Positions 45,782 through 54,567 of a DNA stretch of 64,000 nucleotides are shown here, one piece after another. This stretch comes from an uncultured Selenomonadaceae bacterium (lineage in GTDB: Bacteria; Bacillota; Negativicutes; Selenomonadales; Selenomonadaceae): NCBI GenBank assembly GCA_905234195.1, contig CAJOFR010000001.1:1-64000 (forward strand). Direction: 5' to 3'. Below the pieces are notes generated by a model, which made no database searches, was not told the origin of the DNA, and saw only the letters and a list, made by a program, of their open reading frames with translations. Positions within the stretch are counted from its first letter, which is position 1, and each line of letters opens with the position of its first letter. Position numbers and translations under genes: made by a program.

Positions 45782-46726
45782 TTGAAAAAATTTTGCTTGA
45801 TCGTTTTTGCCTTTGTAATGATATTTTTTATAGCCGGCTGTGACGGGTCAAGAGAGGATATTAACGGAGTTGAAACTATAAATTTCGCGGAATTAGAAGA
45901 TGATCTCGGGCGTAAAGTTATTTTAAAAGATAAGCCGGAAAGGATTGCAGTGACTTCTGCATCATTTTTAGAACCTATCCACGAAATTGGAGGTAACATT
46001 GTAGCTCGTCCAGACTCAAAAAATAAAACACCCGATTGGGCGAAAGATATTCCAAGCATTGGACAAGTGTACAACATTGATGTAGAACGCCTTTTATCTT
46101 GCGATCCCGATATAGTGATAATTAATAAAGGCATGAATGAAAAAATAATAGATATACTTGAGAAAAATAAAATTATTACAATTGTCATGAGCATGAAAAC
46201 GCTAGAAGAAGTTCATCGAGGTATTCAGATATTTGCAAAGTTGAATGGTAATGTAGAAAAAGGTGAGGAACTCAACAAGAAAATTGACAATGACATTGCT
46301 GATATTGTGAATAAAGTGCCAAAGGAAATAAAAAATGTGGCAATTTTACATGTCACTGCACAAGGGATAAATATCCAATCAGACGAAAGTATAGCAGGAA
46401 ATATAGCAAAAATGTTTAGTTGGAAAAACGTTGCTTCAAATATGACTTTTATTGACGAGAGCCCCGACACTGTGCCGTATAGCTTAGAAAAACTTGCCAC
46501 ACAAAACCCCGAAATAATTTTTATAACGAGTATGGGCAATCTTGAGGAAATAAAGAGAAGCACAGAAAATTTAATGAAAAATAATGAATCCTGGCAAGCA
46601 ATTAGTGCTGCAAAGAATAACAAAGTGTATTTTCTGCCGCAGGATTTATTTTTGTTGAGTCCAGGTCTCCATTATCCTGAAGCTGTCAAAAAAATGGCGG
46701 AGTTGGTTTACCCAGATAATTTTTAG
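45782..46726 (+). CDS. ABC-type metal/corrinoid-binding lipoprotein (BtuF/FepB-like)
   Basis: A 314-residue periplasmic-binding protein of the helical-backbone type that carries iron complexes, haem or cobalamin. The signal ends in a lipobox (FFIAGC, Cys about residue 20). The body has DLGRKVILKDKPERIAV, LLSCDPDIVIINKG and the closing VYFLPQDLF segment, typical of this family. The start is TTG. It follows the CobI-like gene closely, which suggests a cobalt or corrinoid ligand, but this is inference. No permease or ATPase gene follows; a tRNA and terminator do. Confidence 0.82.
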   Translation: MKKFCLIVFAFVMIFFIAGCDGSREDINGVETINFAELEDDLGRKVILKDKPERIAVTSASFLEPIHEIGGNIVARPDSKNKTPDWAKDIPSIGQVYNIDVERLLSCDPDIVIINKGMNEKIIDILEKNKIITIVMSMKTLEEVHRGIQIFAKLNGNVEKGEELNKKIDNDIADIVNKVPKEIKNVAILHVTAQGINIQSDESIAGNIAKMFSWKNVASNMTFIDESPDTVPYSLEKLATQNPEIIFITSMGNLEEIKRSTENLMKNNESWQAISAAKNNKVYFLPQDLFLLSPGLHYPEAVKKMAELVYPDNF

Positions 46727-46739
46727 TTAAATTGTAAAG

Positions 46740-46768
46740 TTGACATTGAAAATATTTTGTGTTAAAGT
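46740..46768 (+). promoter_or_regulatory. Promoter of tRNA-Arg
   Basis: Perfect TTGACA at 46740, a 17-base spacer and TAAAGT at 46763. Expected transcription start is a few bases before the tRNA. Confidence 0.65.
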
Positions 46769-46782
46769 GACGTTTAATGGAT

Positions 46783-46854
46783 GTGCTCGTAGTCAAGTGG
46801 ATAAGACGCTAGCCTCCGGAGCTGGAAGCGTGGGTTCGATTCCCACCGAGCGCA
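46783..46854 (+). tRNA. tRNA-Arg (anticodon CCG)
   Basis: A full cloverleaf: acceptor GTGCTCG/CGAGCGC, D-arm GTC/GAC, anticodon stem CTAGC/GCTGG with loop CTCCGGA (anticodon CCG at 46816-46818), variable AAGC and T-arm GTGGG/CCCAC with loop TTCGATT. Discriminator A at 46854. The 3' CCA is not encoded. It reads CGG codons. Confidence 0.95.
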
Positions 46855-46890
46855 CTAACTTTTGAGTTCGGTACCTTTTTGTCCATACTA

Positions 46891-46935
46891 AAAACCGGCA
46901 GCTTGTCCCCCGATGGAGTGCTGTCGGTTTTTGTT
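46891..46935 (+). terminator. Terminator after tRNA-Arg
   Basis: CCGGCAGC (46895) pairs with GCTGTCGG ending at 46927 (one G-T pair), flanked by five A and five T residues. Confidence 0.85.
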
Positions 46936-46955
46936 TGGGGTTTATATACACCTTT

Positions 46956-47000
46956 AAACTGTTTCACGAATACATAAAATTGTTGCACGTGAAACAGTTT
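46956..47000. repeat. 13-bp inverted repeat with GTTTCACG / CGTGAAAC arms
   Basis: AAACTGTTTCACG (46956-46968) and CGTGAAACAGTTT (46988-47000) are perfect inverted copies 19 bp apart. A third copy of GTGAAACA follows at about 47004. It lies between the tRNA terminator and the convergent NlpC/P60 gene, and could be a minus-strand terminator or a protein-binding site. Confidence 0.7.
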
Positions 47001-47072
47001 TATGTGAAACATTTTTTACTTTCTTTAAATTATACATTAAATAAAAATTTATAAGTCATAATAATAAGATTA

Positions 47073-47852
47073 TTAGTCTTCTACAATTTTTCTTGCTCCT
47101 AAAAATCTAGGTCTCCAATAATCATTATTTAGTGAATCTATACGTACACCACGACTTGATGAGGTATGCAGAAATTTTTCATCACCCACGTAAAATCCAC
47201 AATGAGATGCGCCTTCCATGTACGTTGAAAAAAATACCAAATCACCGACGTTGAGCTGAGAAATTTTTGCAGAGTACCCAAGATTATATTGTTCGTCAGC
47301 AAGACGAGGAATTAAAAATCCGTGTTTTTTAAATACATATTGAAGAAAACCGGAACAATCGAAACCTGAAGGGGTAGTACCTCCAAAAACATACGGGACT
47401 CCCATATACTCTTTCGCTGTCGCAATAATTTCGGTACCTTGCTGTCTCGTTATAAAAGTTTTTCCGTAGGATACTTGGTGCTGCTCAATCGTGCTATTCG
47501 GATTTTTAACAGTACTGATTGTTTTTATACTATTTATTGGTATAACTTTCAAATCTGACAAACTACGACCTTTTACAGGTTTTGCTTTTTTAAGAGCTCG
47601 CCAAGTAACATTTGTAACTATACCCGTCACATCAATCCTTTGATCATGTTGAAAAGCAGATACAGCACGTTCTGTTTCATTTCCAAAAACTCCGTCAAGT
47701 TCAGTAATTTCATAGCCTATAATGTAGAGCTTTTTTTGTAAAGTTAAAACATCTTTTCCTATTGAATTTCTTGAAAGAGTCGGCGAAGCAATTGCATTGG
47801 TATAAATCGGAATAGTGAGCATGGCAGTTAAAAGTAGGGTTTTAATTTTCAT
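47073..47852 (-). CDS. NlpC/P60 peptidoglycan endopeptidase with PG-binding domain
   Basis: A 259-residue exported cell-wall hydrolase. A signal peptide (MKIKTLLLTAMLTIPIYTNAIA) is followed by a PG_binding_1 domain (about 25-85, IGKDVLTLQKKLYIIGY, LDGVFGNETERAVSAFQ) and a linker. The NlpC/P60 domain (from about 145) has catalytic Cys in GFDCSGFLQ, His in ASHCGFYVG and the third polar His in FLHTSSSRG. It should cut the D-gamma-Glu/diaminopimelate bond in stem peptides. The start has GGAGG eight bases upstream. It follows the mupG gene with 16 bp between, in a cell-wall turnover group. Confidence 0.93.
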   Translation of the reverse strand: MKIKTLLLTAMLTIPIYTNAIASPTLSRNSIGKDVLTLQKKLYIIGYEITELDGVFGNETERAVSAFQHDQRIDVTGIVTNVTWRALKKAKPVKGRSLSDLKVIPINSIKTISTVKNPNSTIEQHQVSYGKTFITRQQGTEIIATAKEYMGVPYVFGGTTPSGFDCSGFLQYVFKKHGFLIPRLADEQYNLGYSAKISQLNVGDLVFFSTYMEGASHCGFYVGDEKFLHTSSSRGVRIDSLNNDYWRPRFLGARKIVED

Positions 47853-47868
47853 GCAATCAACCTCCGAT

Positions 47869-48918
47869 TTAAACAAATTTAAAAGAGAATTTTTGTCTTG
47901 GTTTCATATACCCAGTCAAAAAATTTTCTTCTTCGACGATGCGTGCGACGATATTTACCCTTAAATCAGCTGGAAGAACATCTTCAATTATTTGAATTTC
48001 CCCGACGTATCTTCCAAAATTTTTATTATCAATCGTTATATCTCCAAAATTTCTTTCCGTAGCACAATTATCAGGAGAAATTGTCCCTCCAATGGATTTA
48101 AGAATCTGTCGTCCTTCAGCTGCGCGAATCACAGATTTTGAAATATCGGGGCGTCTGGTAAATTTATTCCCCAAGATTTTTATAGAAGTTGGATCACTCG
48201 TTAGAAGATTCGCATGAATTATTACCTCATCATCTACAATTTCCGCGACAGATCTGCACTCCTCGACGGTAGGCATGCCATCACCAATTATAATAAAATC
48301 AATACCAAGAGCGACTAAAAATCTAGCTGATAAATCTGTACTGAAATTGCGACAATCTTCCAGTGTGGGCAGACCTTCGCCGAGTGGAGGTCTGCGACGC
48401 CCCTCGAGGCTTGGCACAAAAGCACCTACAGAAATTCCAAAATCGTGTAGTATTTTATTTTGATTTTCAAAAAAGTATGTATCGAGCCCTGTATAAGGAT
48501 GAGGATAAAAATTGTGAAGAGCAGTTATATTCGGAAAATTTGCTCCGAGATTCAAAAGTATTGTTAAAAATTCATTTGTGACGGTCGAAGCGTTCAACTG
48601 AATCTTGCGTGAATGACTAAGTTCAACGATTTGCGAAAAACTGAAACCATCGTCTAATCTCAATGTTAAACCTTCCCAATCGAATCCGTCGATATTTTCG
48701 GGATTTACGTCAATAATGACCTCAAAGCCACTACGGATAGCACTAGTCAAAATAACAGCAAAATCATCAAGAAATTTTTCCGGATCCTCAACTGCTTCAG
48801 GAATTTGAGTAGACGTAAAAATACGTTTCATACCCAGCGAAGCGGCCAATTCGATTAAGGCAAGATTTTCATCAAGCTCGTAACCGAGACCGGCATAAAC
48901 AGATATTCCGTTCCGCAT
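47869..48918 (-). CDS. mupG: MupG-like 6-phospho-N-acetylmuramidase (DUF871)
   Basis: A 349-residue TIM-barrel protein of the DUF871/MupG family. In Staphylococcus aureus, MupG hydrolyses MurNAc-6-phosphate-GlcNAc after PTS uptake, in an operon with murQ. Visible features: the opening GISVYAGLGYELDEN, LHNFYPHPYTGLDTYF, VGAFVPSLEGRRRPPLGEGLPTLE-type block and IIGDGMPT. A C-terminal cyclophilin-like domain (from about 240) completes it. It lies 27 bp downstream of murQ on the same strand, which strongly supports the assignment. No murP-type PTS gene is seen here. Confidence 0.85.
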   Translation of the reverse strand: MRNGISVYAGLGYELDENLALIELAASLGMKRIFTSTQIPEAVEDPEKFLDDFAVILTSAIRSGFEVIIDVNPENIDGFDWEGLTLRLDDGFSFSQIVELSHSRKIQLNASTVTNEFLTILLNLGANFPNITALHNFYPHPYTGLDTYFFENQNKILHDFGISVGAFVPSLEGRRRPPLGEGLPTLEDCRNFSTDLSARFLVALGIDFIIIGDGMPTVEECRSVAEIVDDEVIIHANLLTSDPTSIKILGNKFTRRPDISKSVIRAAEGRQILKSIGGTISPDNCATERNFGDITIDNKNFGRYVGEIQIIEDVLPADLRVNIVARIVEEENFLTGYMKPRQKFSFKFV

Positions 48919-48945
48919 TCTTATTGCTCCTTTCTAAATGAAATT

Positions 48946-49794
48946 TTAGGATATTATTTGATTACTATTTTTTCTAAGAAAATTTATCGCGCTTTTAGCA
49001 TGCCAATTGCAACTATTCAAAGCATCGATAGCTTCCAGTTCATCGCAATTTGTTGCAATCATGACAATTCTGCGCGCGCGATCACGCAATTTTTCATTTG
49101 TAGCGTGAACATCGACCATTAAATTTCCGTAGACTTTACCAAGCTTTATCATTGCCCCAGTGGTCAACATATTAAGAACCATTTTTGTAGCAGTACCAGC
49201 TTTCATACGAGTCGAACCAGTAATGACCTCCGCACCAGTTACAGGAGTTATATCAATATCGACAATTTTTGCAAGAGCTGAATTTTCAACACAAGAAATG
49301 CCTATAGTGTAAGCACCGCATCGCTTTGCGTACTCTACACCGCTCAAGACATATGGCGTCCTTCCTGAAGTAGCAATTCCCACCAGAACATCCGAAACGC
49401 AGAAATTTTTATCCTTTAAATCAGAAACAGCAGCATCTCTATTATCTTCAGCCCCTTCGATAGAATTTACTAAAGCCGTGTTTCCGCCGGCAATAATTCC
49501 TTGAATCAAATCGGGCGACGTCCCGAAGGTTGGTGGACATTCTGACGCATCAAGCACACCAAGTCTACCGGAAGTTCCCGCTCCAATGTAAAATAATCGA
49601 CCTCCTTGGGAAATTTTTTTGGCAATAAGTTCAACTGCGTCTGCAATATTTGTCAAGGTTTTTTCAACAGCAACTGCAATTTTCTTGTCTTCGTCGTTGA
49701 TAATCTTGAGCATTTCCAAAGTTGAACATTTATCTATTTTTTCAGAAGCGGGATTTCTAAGTTCGGTGGTGAGGTTGAAAAATTTTTCATCCAT
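48946..49794 (-). CDS. murQ: N-acetylmuramic acid 6-phosphate etherase
   Basis: MurQ cleaves the lactyl ether of MurNAc-6-phosphate to give GlcNAc-6-phosphate and lactate in cell-wall recycling. The 282-residue SIS-domain protein has [42 protein letters not shown] and [19 protein letters not shown], all family signatures. It is a few residues shorter than most, lacking part of the C-terminal helices. It is followed by mupG and NlpC/P60, and preceded by a deacetylase gene on the same strand. Confidence 0.96.
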   Translation of the reverse strand: MDEKFFNLTTELRNPASEKIDKCSTLEMLKIINDEDKKIAVAVEKTLTNIADAVELIAKKISQGGRLFYIGAGTSGRLGVLDASECPPTFGTSPDLIQGIIAGGNTALVNSIEGAEDNRDAAVSDLKDKNFCVSDVLVGIATSGRTPYVLSGVEYAKRCGAYTIGISCVENSALAKIVDIDITPVTGAEVITGSTRMKAGTATKMVLNMLTTGAMIKLGKVYGNLMVDVHATNEKLRDRARRIVMIATNCDELEAIDALNSCNWHAKSAINFLRKNSNQIIS

Positions 49795-49823
49795 ACTATC
49801 ACTCCCTTTCTTAGTAAAATTAT

Positions 49824-50660
49824 TTAAGGAATCCAGATAAAACTGGCAATTCCTTCGTTTCCGTCAGAAATTAACTTTTCTTTAAATCTGGAAAGCGGCG
49901 CGATTATCGGCGCAGCTTTTAATCTTAACTGAAATCGGAAAAAAGTGTGTTCATTTGAACCTAAAACCGGTATCCTGTTCAAGACATAATTTTGAGAATC
50001 ATTGTGAGCTAGTCCATAGTCAACCGTAAAACCTGCGCGATATCCAACTGCCTTACTCATCTCTTCAGCCTCACGTGTGTATTTTCCACCGGGATAGGCG
50101 ATAAAATTTGCACTTTTCTTCAGATGCCATTCAATCGCTTGTTTTGAACCGTAGATTTGTTCCCAAAGTTTGTCCCGAGAATAAATTTCAGTCAATATTT
50201 TATGGCTAAGCGTATGACTTTCAATATCTGCCAGACCACTACTTTGCATTTCGCGCGCCTGTTGCCAAGTTAAATAATTTGGGTACAGGTTAACGTTGTC
50301 CGTCACGATAAAAAATGTAGCTTTGACGTTGTATTTTTTGAGAATAGGAAAAACATTTTTATAAATGTCAACGTGACCATCGTCAAAGGTTATTACTATC
50401 GGATTCGCAGGAAGTTCACTTTTATTTTCCCACGCGTTCAGAAGCTCGTCCGGAGTAATGATCGTATATCCACTGTCGACCAAGTATTTTATTTGCGTCT
50501 CAAATTGTTCGGTCGTTAAAGTAAATGCATTGTTATCAACGTCGTTGACCTGGTGATAGCTTAAAATCGGCACACCGCCTTCATCGCGTTGAAAAAGCCA
50601 TAGCAAAAAGCTAGAAATCGCCGCGACCAAAACGACCAAAAGTATTAGAATCCGTTTCAT
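49824..50660 (-). CDS. Polysaccharide deacetylase (NodB fold)
   Basis: A 278-residue exported or membrane-anchored deacetylase. An N-terminal helix (about 4-23) is followed by ILSYHQV and the NodB motifs: VITFDDGH (catalytic Asp and metal ligand), ESHTLSH (metal His residues), AYPGGKYT, then the later RAGFTVDYG and NRIPV segments. The substrate may be peptidoglycan GlcNAc or a secreted glycan. GAGGAG precedes the ATG and a consensus promoter lies at 50722-50750. It leads the murQ-mupG-NlpC/P60 set. Confidence 0.9.
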   Translation of the reverse strand: MKRILILLVVLVAAISSFLLWLFQRDEGGVPILSYHQVNDVDNNAFTLTTEQFETQIKYLVDSGYTIITPDELLNAWENKSELPANPIVITFDDGHVDIYKNVFPILKKYNVKATFFIVTDNVNLYPNYLTWQQAREMQSSGLADIESHTLSHKILTEIYSRDKLWEQIYGSKQAIEWHLKKSANFIAYPGGKYTREAEEMSKAVGYRAGFTVDYGLAHNDSQNYVLNRIPVLGSNEHTFFRFQLRLKAAPIIAPLSRFKEKLISDGNEGIASFIWIP

Positions 50661-50721
50661 GGAAAATTCTCCTCTAGAGTCATAGAAAAATCTTTCAGCT
50701 AATTTTCATATTGCTTGTGAT

Positions 50722-50750
50722 AATATATAACAACGTCTCGACTCTGTCAA
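50722..50750 (-). promoter_or_regulatory. Promoter of the deacetylase/murQ group
   Basis: Minus strand: perfect TTGACA (50750-50745), a 17-base spacer and TATATT (50727-50722), about 62 bases before the deacetylase start. Confidence 0.75.
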
Positions 50751-50758
50751 GAATAAGC

Positions 50759-50787
50759 TGGACATTTTGAGGATAAATAGATAAAAT
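50759..50787 (+). promoter_or_regulatory. Promoter of map
   Basis: TGGACA, a 17-base spacer and TAAAAT, back-to-back with the deacetylase promoter. Transcription should start near 50794. Confidence 0.55.
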
Positions 50788-50829
50788 GTTTTGGTAATCA
50801 GTCAAAGTTGTAGGAGTACTAATTTAAAG

Positions 50830-51738
50830 ATGGTAAAAAAATTTTTTAAGGAGATGTTTCACTACGTGAAAAGGAATAATTTATGCTGGTGTGGCAGCGG
50901 AAAAAAATATAAAAAATGTCATATTTTTTTTGATGAGCGCATTGAGGAAATGAAATTTGACAGTTCAAAGGGGCAAATTCGACCTCCTCACAAAATAATC
51001 AACAATGCGTCAGATATTGAAGGAATTCGGCGCGCAGCGGTCATAAATTCCGGCGCACTTGATTTAGCTGGAGAGCTTGTCGAAGAAGGGACTGATACTT
51101 TAAAAATCAATGACGCTGTCCATGAGTTTATCACTGAACGCGGTGCGCATCCAAGTTGTCTCAAATTTGAAGGTTTTCCTAAAAGTATTTGTATTTCTGT
51201 GAATAATGTTGTCTGTCACGGCATACCCTCGAAAAAAACTATTCTCAAAAATGGAGATATTCTAAATATAGACATTACGACCGATTTGGACGGTTATTTC
51301 GCCGATGCTTCACGTATGTTTTTTGTCGGAAAAATTTCTCCGGAGGCCGAACGCCTCATTAGAATTACTCATGAGATTATGGAAGCAGGTATCAAAGCAG
51401 CTCAACCGTGGCATTTTGTTGGTGATATTGGAGCGGCTTGCGGCAAATATGCTCATGATAACGGTTATTCTGTTGTGACTGATCTTGGCGGACATGGAGT
51501 CGGGAAAGCCTTTCACCTGGAGCCTTTTGTGAGTCATGATTGTAAAGCTGATACCGGCATGCTTTTGGTTCCTGGAATGGTTTTGACTGTGGAGCCGATG
51601 ATCAATGTCGGGGCTAAAAATGTCACGATCGATAAATCTGACGACTGGACTGTACGCACTGCTGACGGTAGCCTTTCCGCGCAGTGGGAAAAAACTATCT
51701 TGATAACCGATACTGGCAATGAAGTTTTAGCAAGTTAA
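50830..51738 (+). CDS. map: Methionine aminopeptidase with SEC-C zinc motif
   Basis: Removes the initiator Met from new proteins. About 35 N-terminal residues carry a SEC-C zinc motif (CWCGSGKKYKKCH), which links some MAPs to ribosomes. The type I MAP core follows with metal ligands in NIDITTDLDGYFADASRMF, GGHGVGKAFHLEPF (His), TVEPMI (Glu) and SAQWEKTILIT (Glu). The start is uncertain: ATG 50830 has AGGAG 13 bases before; ATG 50854 touches AAGGAG; GTG 50866 lies 12 bases after it. All keep the zinc motif. Confidence 0.92.
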   Translation: MVKKFFKEMFHYVKRNNLCWCGSGKKYKKCHIFFDERIEEMKFDSSKGQIRPPHKIINNASDIEGIRRAAVINSGALDLAGELVEEGTDTLKINDAVHEFITERGAHPSCLKFEGFPKSICISVNNVVCHGIPSKKTILKNGDILNIDITTDLDGYFADASRMFFVGKISPEAERLIRITHEIMEAGIKAAQPWHFVGDIGAACGKYAHDNGYSVVTDLGGHGVGKAFHLEPFVSHDCKADTGMLLVPGMVLTVEPMINVGAKNVTIDKSDDWTVRTADGSLSAQWEKTILITDTGNEVLAS

Positions 51739-51840
51739 ATAGCGTTGCCCGCGAAAAAATATTACCAACATTGAAGGAAAAATAATATATTCGGCGAAAA
51801 ATTAAGTACCACAAAAAATATTGTGAAGGGAGAATTTTTA

Positions 51841-53106
51841 ATGATTGGTGTAAGAAATGTAGTGGCGATCGTGTGTGGAGGGGGTCCAGCACCTGGAATC
51901 AATGCGGTTATCAGCGCGGTTACCAACACTGCAAATCGCAACGGTTGGGACGTTTTGGGTATGTACGACGGTTTTTCTCATCTTGGACGCGGTGAGAAAA
52001 ATTATATTCGTCTCGACGCCTCAAACGTCAATCGCATTCATTTGACTGGCGGTTGTATCCTTAGAATGTCTCGTTTTAATCCGACGAAAAAAGAATCTGA
52101 CCTGCGCACTGTTGTGGAAACTCTTACGGAACTCGGCGTCAATTACCTCGTGACAATCGGTGGCGACGATACGGCATTCAGTTCTTCGGCTGTTTCCGAA
52201 TATGCGCGTAAACTTGGACGCACGATTAATGTTGTTCACGTTCCTAAAACCATTGACAATGATTTGCCGTTGCCGGAGGGAATTCCTACTTTTGGGTTTG
52301 AGACTGCGCGCGCGTTTGGTACGACAGAAATTCAAAATCTTATGGAAGATGCGCGTACATCAAATAATCGTTGGTATTTCACGATTGCTATGGGACGTAC
52401 GGCTGGGCATCTCGCACTTGGAATGGGACGTTCTGCCGGTGCGGCTTTAACGATTATTCCTGAGGAATTTCCGCAACCCAAAATTCGTCTTCAACAGGTA
52501 GTGGATATTATTACCGGCTCAATCGTTAAGCGTTACCTGACCGGAAAAAATTATGGCGTTGCTGTTATTGCTGAAGGCGTTATTGAAAAAATTGCCGAGG
52601 AAGATTTTGCGGAACTCGGGAATGTGGTACTTGACGAGCACGGACATATTCGTTACTCAGAACTTGATTTTGGAGAAATTCTCAAGCAAAAAGTACTCGC
52701 TGAAGTTAAACGCATAGGAATTAAAATTTCTATCGTCGACAAGGAGATTGGTTACGAACTTCGTTGTACTGCGCCAATTGCTTATGATATTGACTATGCG
52801 AGAAATCTTGGCTATGAGGCGATGCAGTTCCTTTTCCGTGGCGATAGCGGTGCGCTTATTACTATCCAAGACAACGAAGCCGTTCCCATGCGCTTTGAAA
52901 ATATCCGTGATCCCGAAACCGGCAAGACTTTTGTCCGCAGAGTTAATATAGATTCTGTTCATTACAAGATTGCTCGCGGTTTTATGATGCGTCTTGAAAA
53001 AGCGGATCTCGAAGATCCCGGATTAGCGAACGCTTTTCGTATGGAACACGAGGAGTTCAAGAAACGTTACAGTTATCTTTTTGACGATGAACCTACACTC
53101 GACTAG
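51841..53106 (+). CDS. pfp: Phosphofructokinase, pyrophosphate-dependent type
   Basis: A 421-residue 6-phosphofructokinase for the committed step of glycolysis. The ATP-type signature GGDGS is GGDDTA here and PGTIDND is PKTIDND. The Asp and Lys at these two positions are the known determinants of pyrophosphate use, so a reversible PPi enzyme is predicted. Other motifs are CGGGPAPGINAVI, IAMGRTAGHLALGMG (in the place of MGRxxG) and IAEGVIEKI. The start at 51841 has GAAGGGAG upstream. A small hairpin (CACAA/TTGTG) sits directly before that site. The gene ends at a strong bidirectional terminator. Confidence 0.93.
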   Translation: MIGVRNVVAIVCGGGPAPGINAVISAVTNTANRNGWDVLGMYDGFSHLGRGEKNYIRLDASNVNRIHLTGGCILRMSRFNPTKKESDLRTVVETLTELGVNYLVTIGGDDTAFSSSAVSEYARKLGRTINVVHVPKTIDNDLPLPEGIPTFGFETARAFGTTEIQNLMEDARTSNNRWYFTIAMGRTAGHLALGMGRSAGAALTIIPEEFPQPKIRLQQVVDIITGSIVKRYLTGKNYGVAVIAEGVIEKIAEEDFAELGNVVLDEHGHIRYSELDFGEILKQKVLAEVKRIGIKISIVDKEIGYELRCTAPIAYDIDYARNLGYEAMQFLFRGDSGALITIQDNEAVPMRFENIRDPETGKTFVRRVNIDSVHYKIARGFMMRLEKADLEDPGLANAFRMEHEEFKKRYSYLFDDEPTLD

Positions 53107-53134
53107 AACTTAAAGAGATAGAATAAGTATATAA

Positions 53135-53178
53135 AAAAATAAGCTACTTCTGAAAAAGTATGGGGTAGCTTATTTTTA
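53135..53178. terminator. Bidirectional terminator, pfp / MATE gene
   Basis: AATAAGCTAC and GTAGCTTATT form a perfect ten-pair stem, with A and T runs outside. It serves the convergent pfp and MATE genes. Confidence 0.85.
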
Positions 53179-53199
53179 TTGCTTTGAAAATTAATAATT

Positions 53200-54549
53200 T
53201 TATAATTTTATCGGTTTTAAATTTTTCATGTAAAATTTATAGGCGATAATAAGAAAAACCATTGTAAAAAACCAACTTACTCCGTATACGGTCATAAGAG
53301 TAGCATAAGTGGGAATTTTTGCAAAAACAGTGAATACCCAAGCGACTCTTATTCCACAAACGAATATCAAAGTTATTATAGCAGGGGCGAGAGAAATACC
53401 GTATCCGCGCAAAGCTCCTGAAATAATTTCCATTATTACGCTGATAATTTCTGGAACAATTATATACCAAATCCTAATGACTCCGAGTTCAATTACTTCT
53501 GGGTCTTCGTTAAAAAACTTTATCAAAGGCTCTGCAAGATATAATACAAAGGCAGAAAGTATCAGCATCAGGATTGTATTTATCCCTAGCGCGATCCAGG
53601 TAGCTTGTTTGCAACGCGGTAAATTTCCGGCACCATAATTTTGACTTACAAAAGTTGTTGCCGCCTGTCCAAATCCATTCGTTAAACAATAGACATTTAT
53701 TTCTATCGTAAAAGCGGCGGCTGATGCCGCCATTGCGTCCGGACCTAGCGCATTAATCGCGGACTGGATCAACAAGTTTGAAAGAGAAAAAACCATCCCT
53801 TGAATGCCCGCAGGAAGTCCTATTCTTACGATTTCTTTTAAGTAAGTTTTGTCAATTTTTAGCGCAGTAATTTCTAAGCGAATAATTCCTTCTGCCTTGC
53901 GAAGTTTAAAAAACAAAAACGCCGCACTGATGAAATTTGCAATTACGGTAGCCCACGCCACTCCGTTTACTCCCAAATCGAGATTAATTACAAAAATCAA
54001 GTTTAATGAAATATTACACAAACTTGCAATTATTAGGGATATTAACGGAGTTTGTGTATCGCCACGACTTCTAAAAATTGCTGCTTCGAAATTATAAATT
54101 CCCATTGCAGGCAGTCCTACGGCGTAAATTCGCAAGTAAGTTTCAGCCATAGGGGCAACTGAAGAAGGTACGACAAGCAGTTCAAAAATTGGATTTACCA
54201 GGATTTCTGCGATGATGCACAATACAAATCCGGTGATTAACGCCAACAAAAAAGCCGTATGTACTGCTTCGTGCACTCGTTCAAACTTTTCTGCCCCAAT
54301 ATTTTGAGCGATTACGACATTTGCTCCTAGGCTCAACCCTATAAATAGATTTACCAATAATCCTATCAACGCTGTATTATTTCCGACTGCTGCCATTGCA
54401 TTTTTTCCGACAAACTGTCCGAGCACAGCGACGTCTGCTGCATTTAAAAGTTGTTGCATTACTCCTGTTAAAGCTAGAGGCAGGGCAAATAAAATTATTT
54501 TATCCCACAACGAGCCGTGAAGCATGTCTATTTCACGAGTTTTTAACAT
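53200..54549 (-). CDS. MATE-family efflux transporter
   Basis: A 449-residue cation-coupled multidrug/metabolite exporter of the MATE family. Twelve hydrophobic segments are visible. The family opening ILFALPLALTGVMQQLLNAADVAVLGQFVG and the second-half counterpart RIGLPAGIQGMVFSLSNLLIQSAIN are clear. No drug specificity can be read. The ribosome site is weak (AAGAGAT). It is the last gene of the purF-comM minus-strand run, 18 bp after comM. Confidence 0.92.
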   Translation of the reverse strand: MLKTREIDMLHGSLWDKIILFALPLALTGVMQQLLNAADVAVLGQFVGKNAMAAVGNNTALIGLLVNLFIGLSLGANVVIAQNIGAEKFERVHEAVHTAFLLALITGFVLCIIAEILVNPIFELLVVPSSVAPMAETYLRIYAVGLPAMGIYNFEAAIFRSRGDTQTPLISLIIASLCNISLNLIFVINLDLGVNGVAWATVIANFISAAFLFFKLRKAEGIIRLEITALKIDKTYLKEIVRIGLPAGIQGMVFSLSNLLIQSAINALGPDAMAASAAAFTIEINVYCLTNGFGQAATTFVSQNYGAGNLPRCKQATWIALGINTILMLILSAFVLYLAEPLIKFFNEDPEVIELGVIRIWYIIVPEIISVIMEIISGALRGYGISLAPAIITLIFVCGIRVAWVFTVFAKIPTYATLMTVYGVSWFFTMVFLIIAYKFYMKNLKPIKL

Positions 54550-54567
54550 TTTAGCATCTCTTGTTTC

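Noticed and set aside
46809..47012. Short minus-strand frame ending SALGGNRTHASSSGG
   Set aside because: It runs through the tRNA-Arg gene and its terminator in reverse. This GGNRTH-type peptide is a known false call opposite tRNA genes.
50854..50872. parS-like TGTTTCAC-TACGTGAAA in the map start region
   Set aside because: It has inserted bases between the half sites and encodes conserved-position residues near the map start; probably chance.
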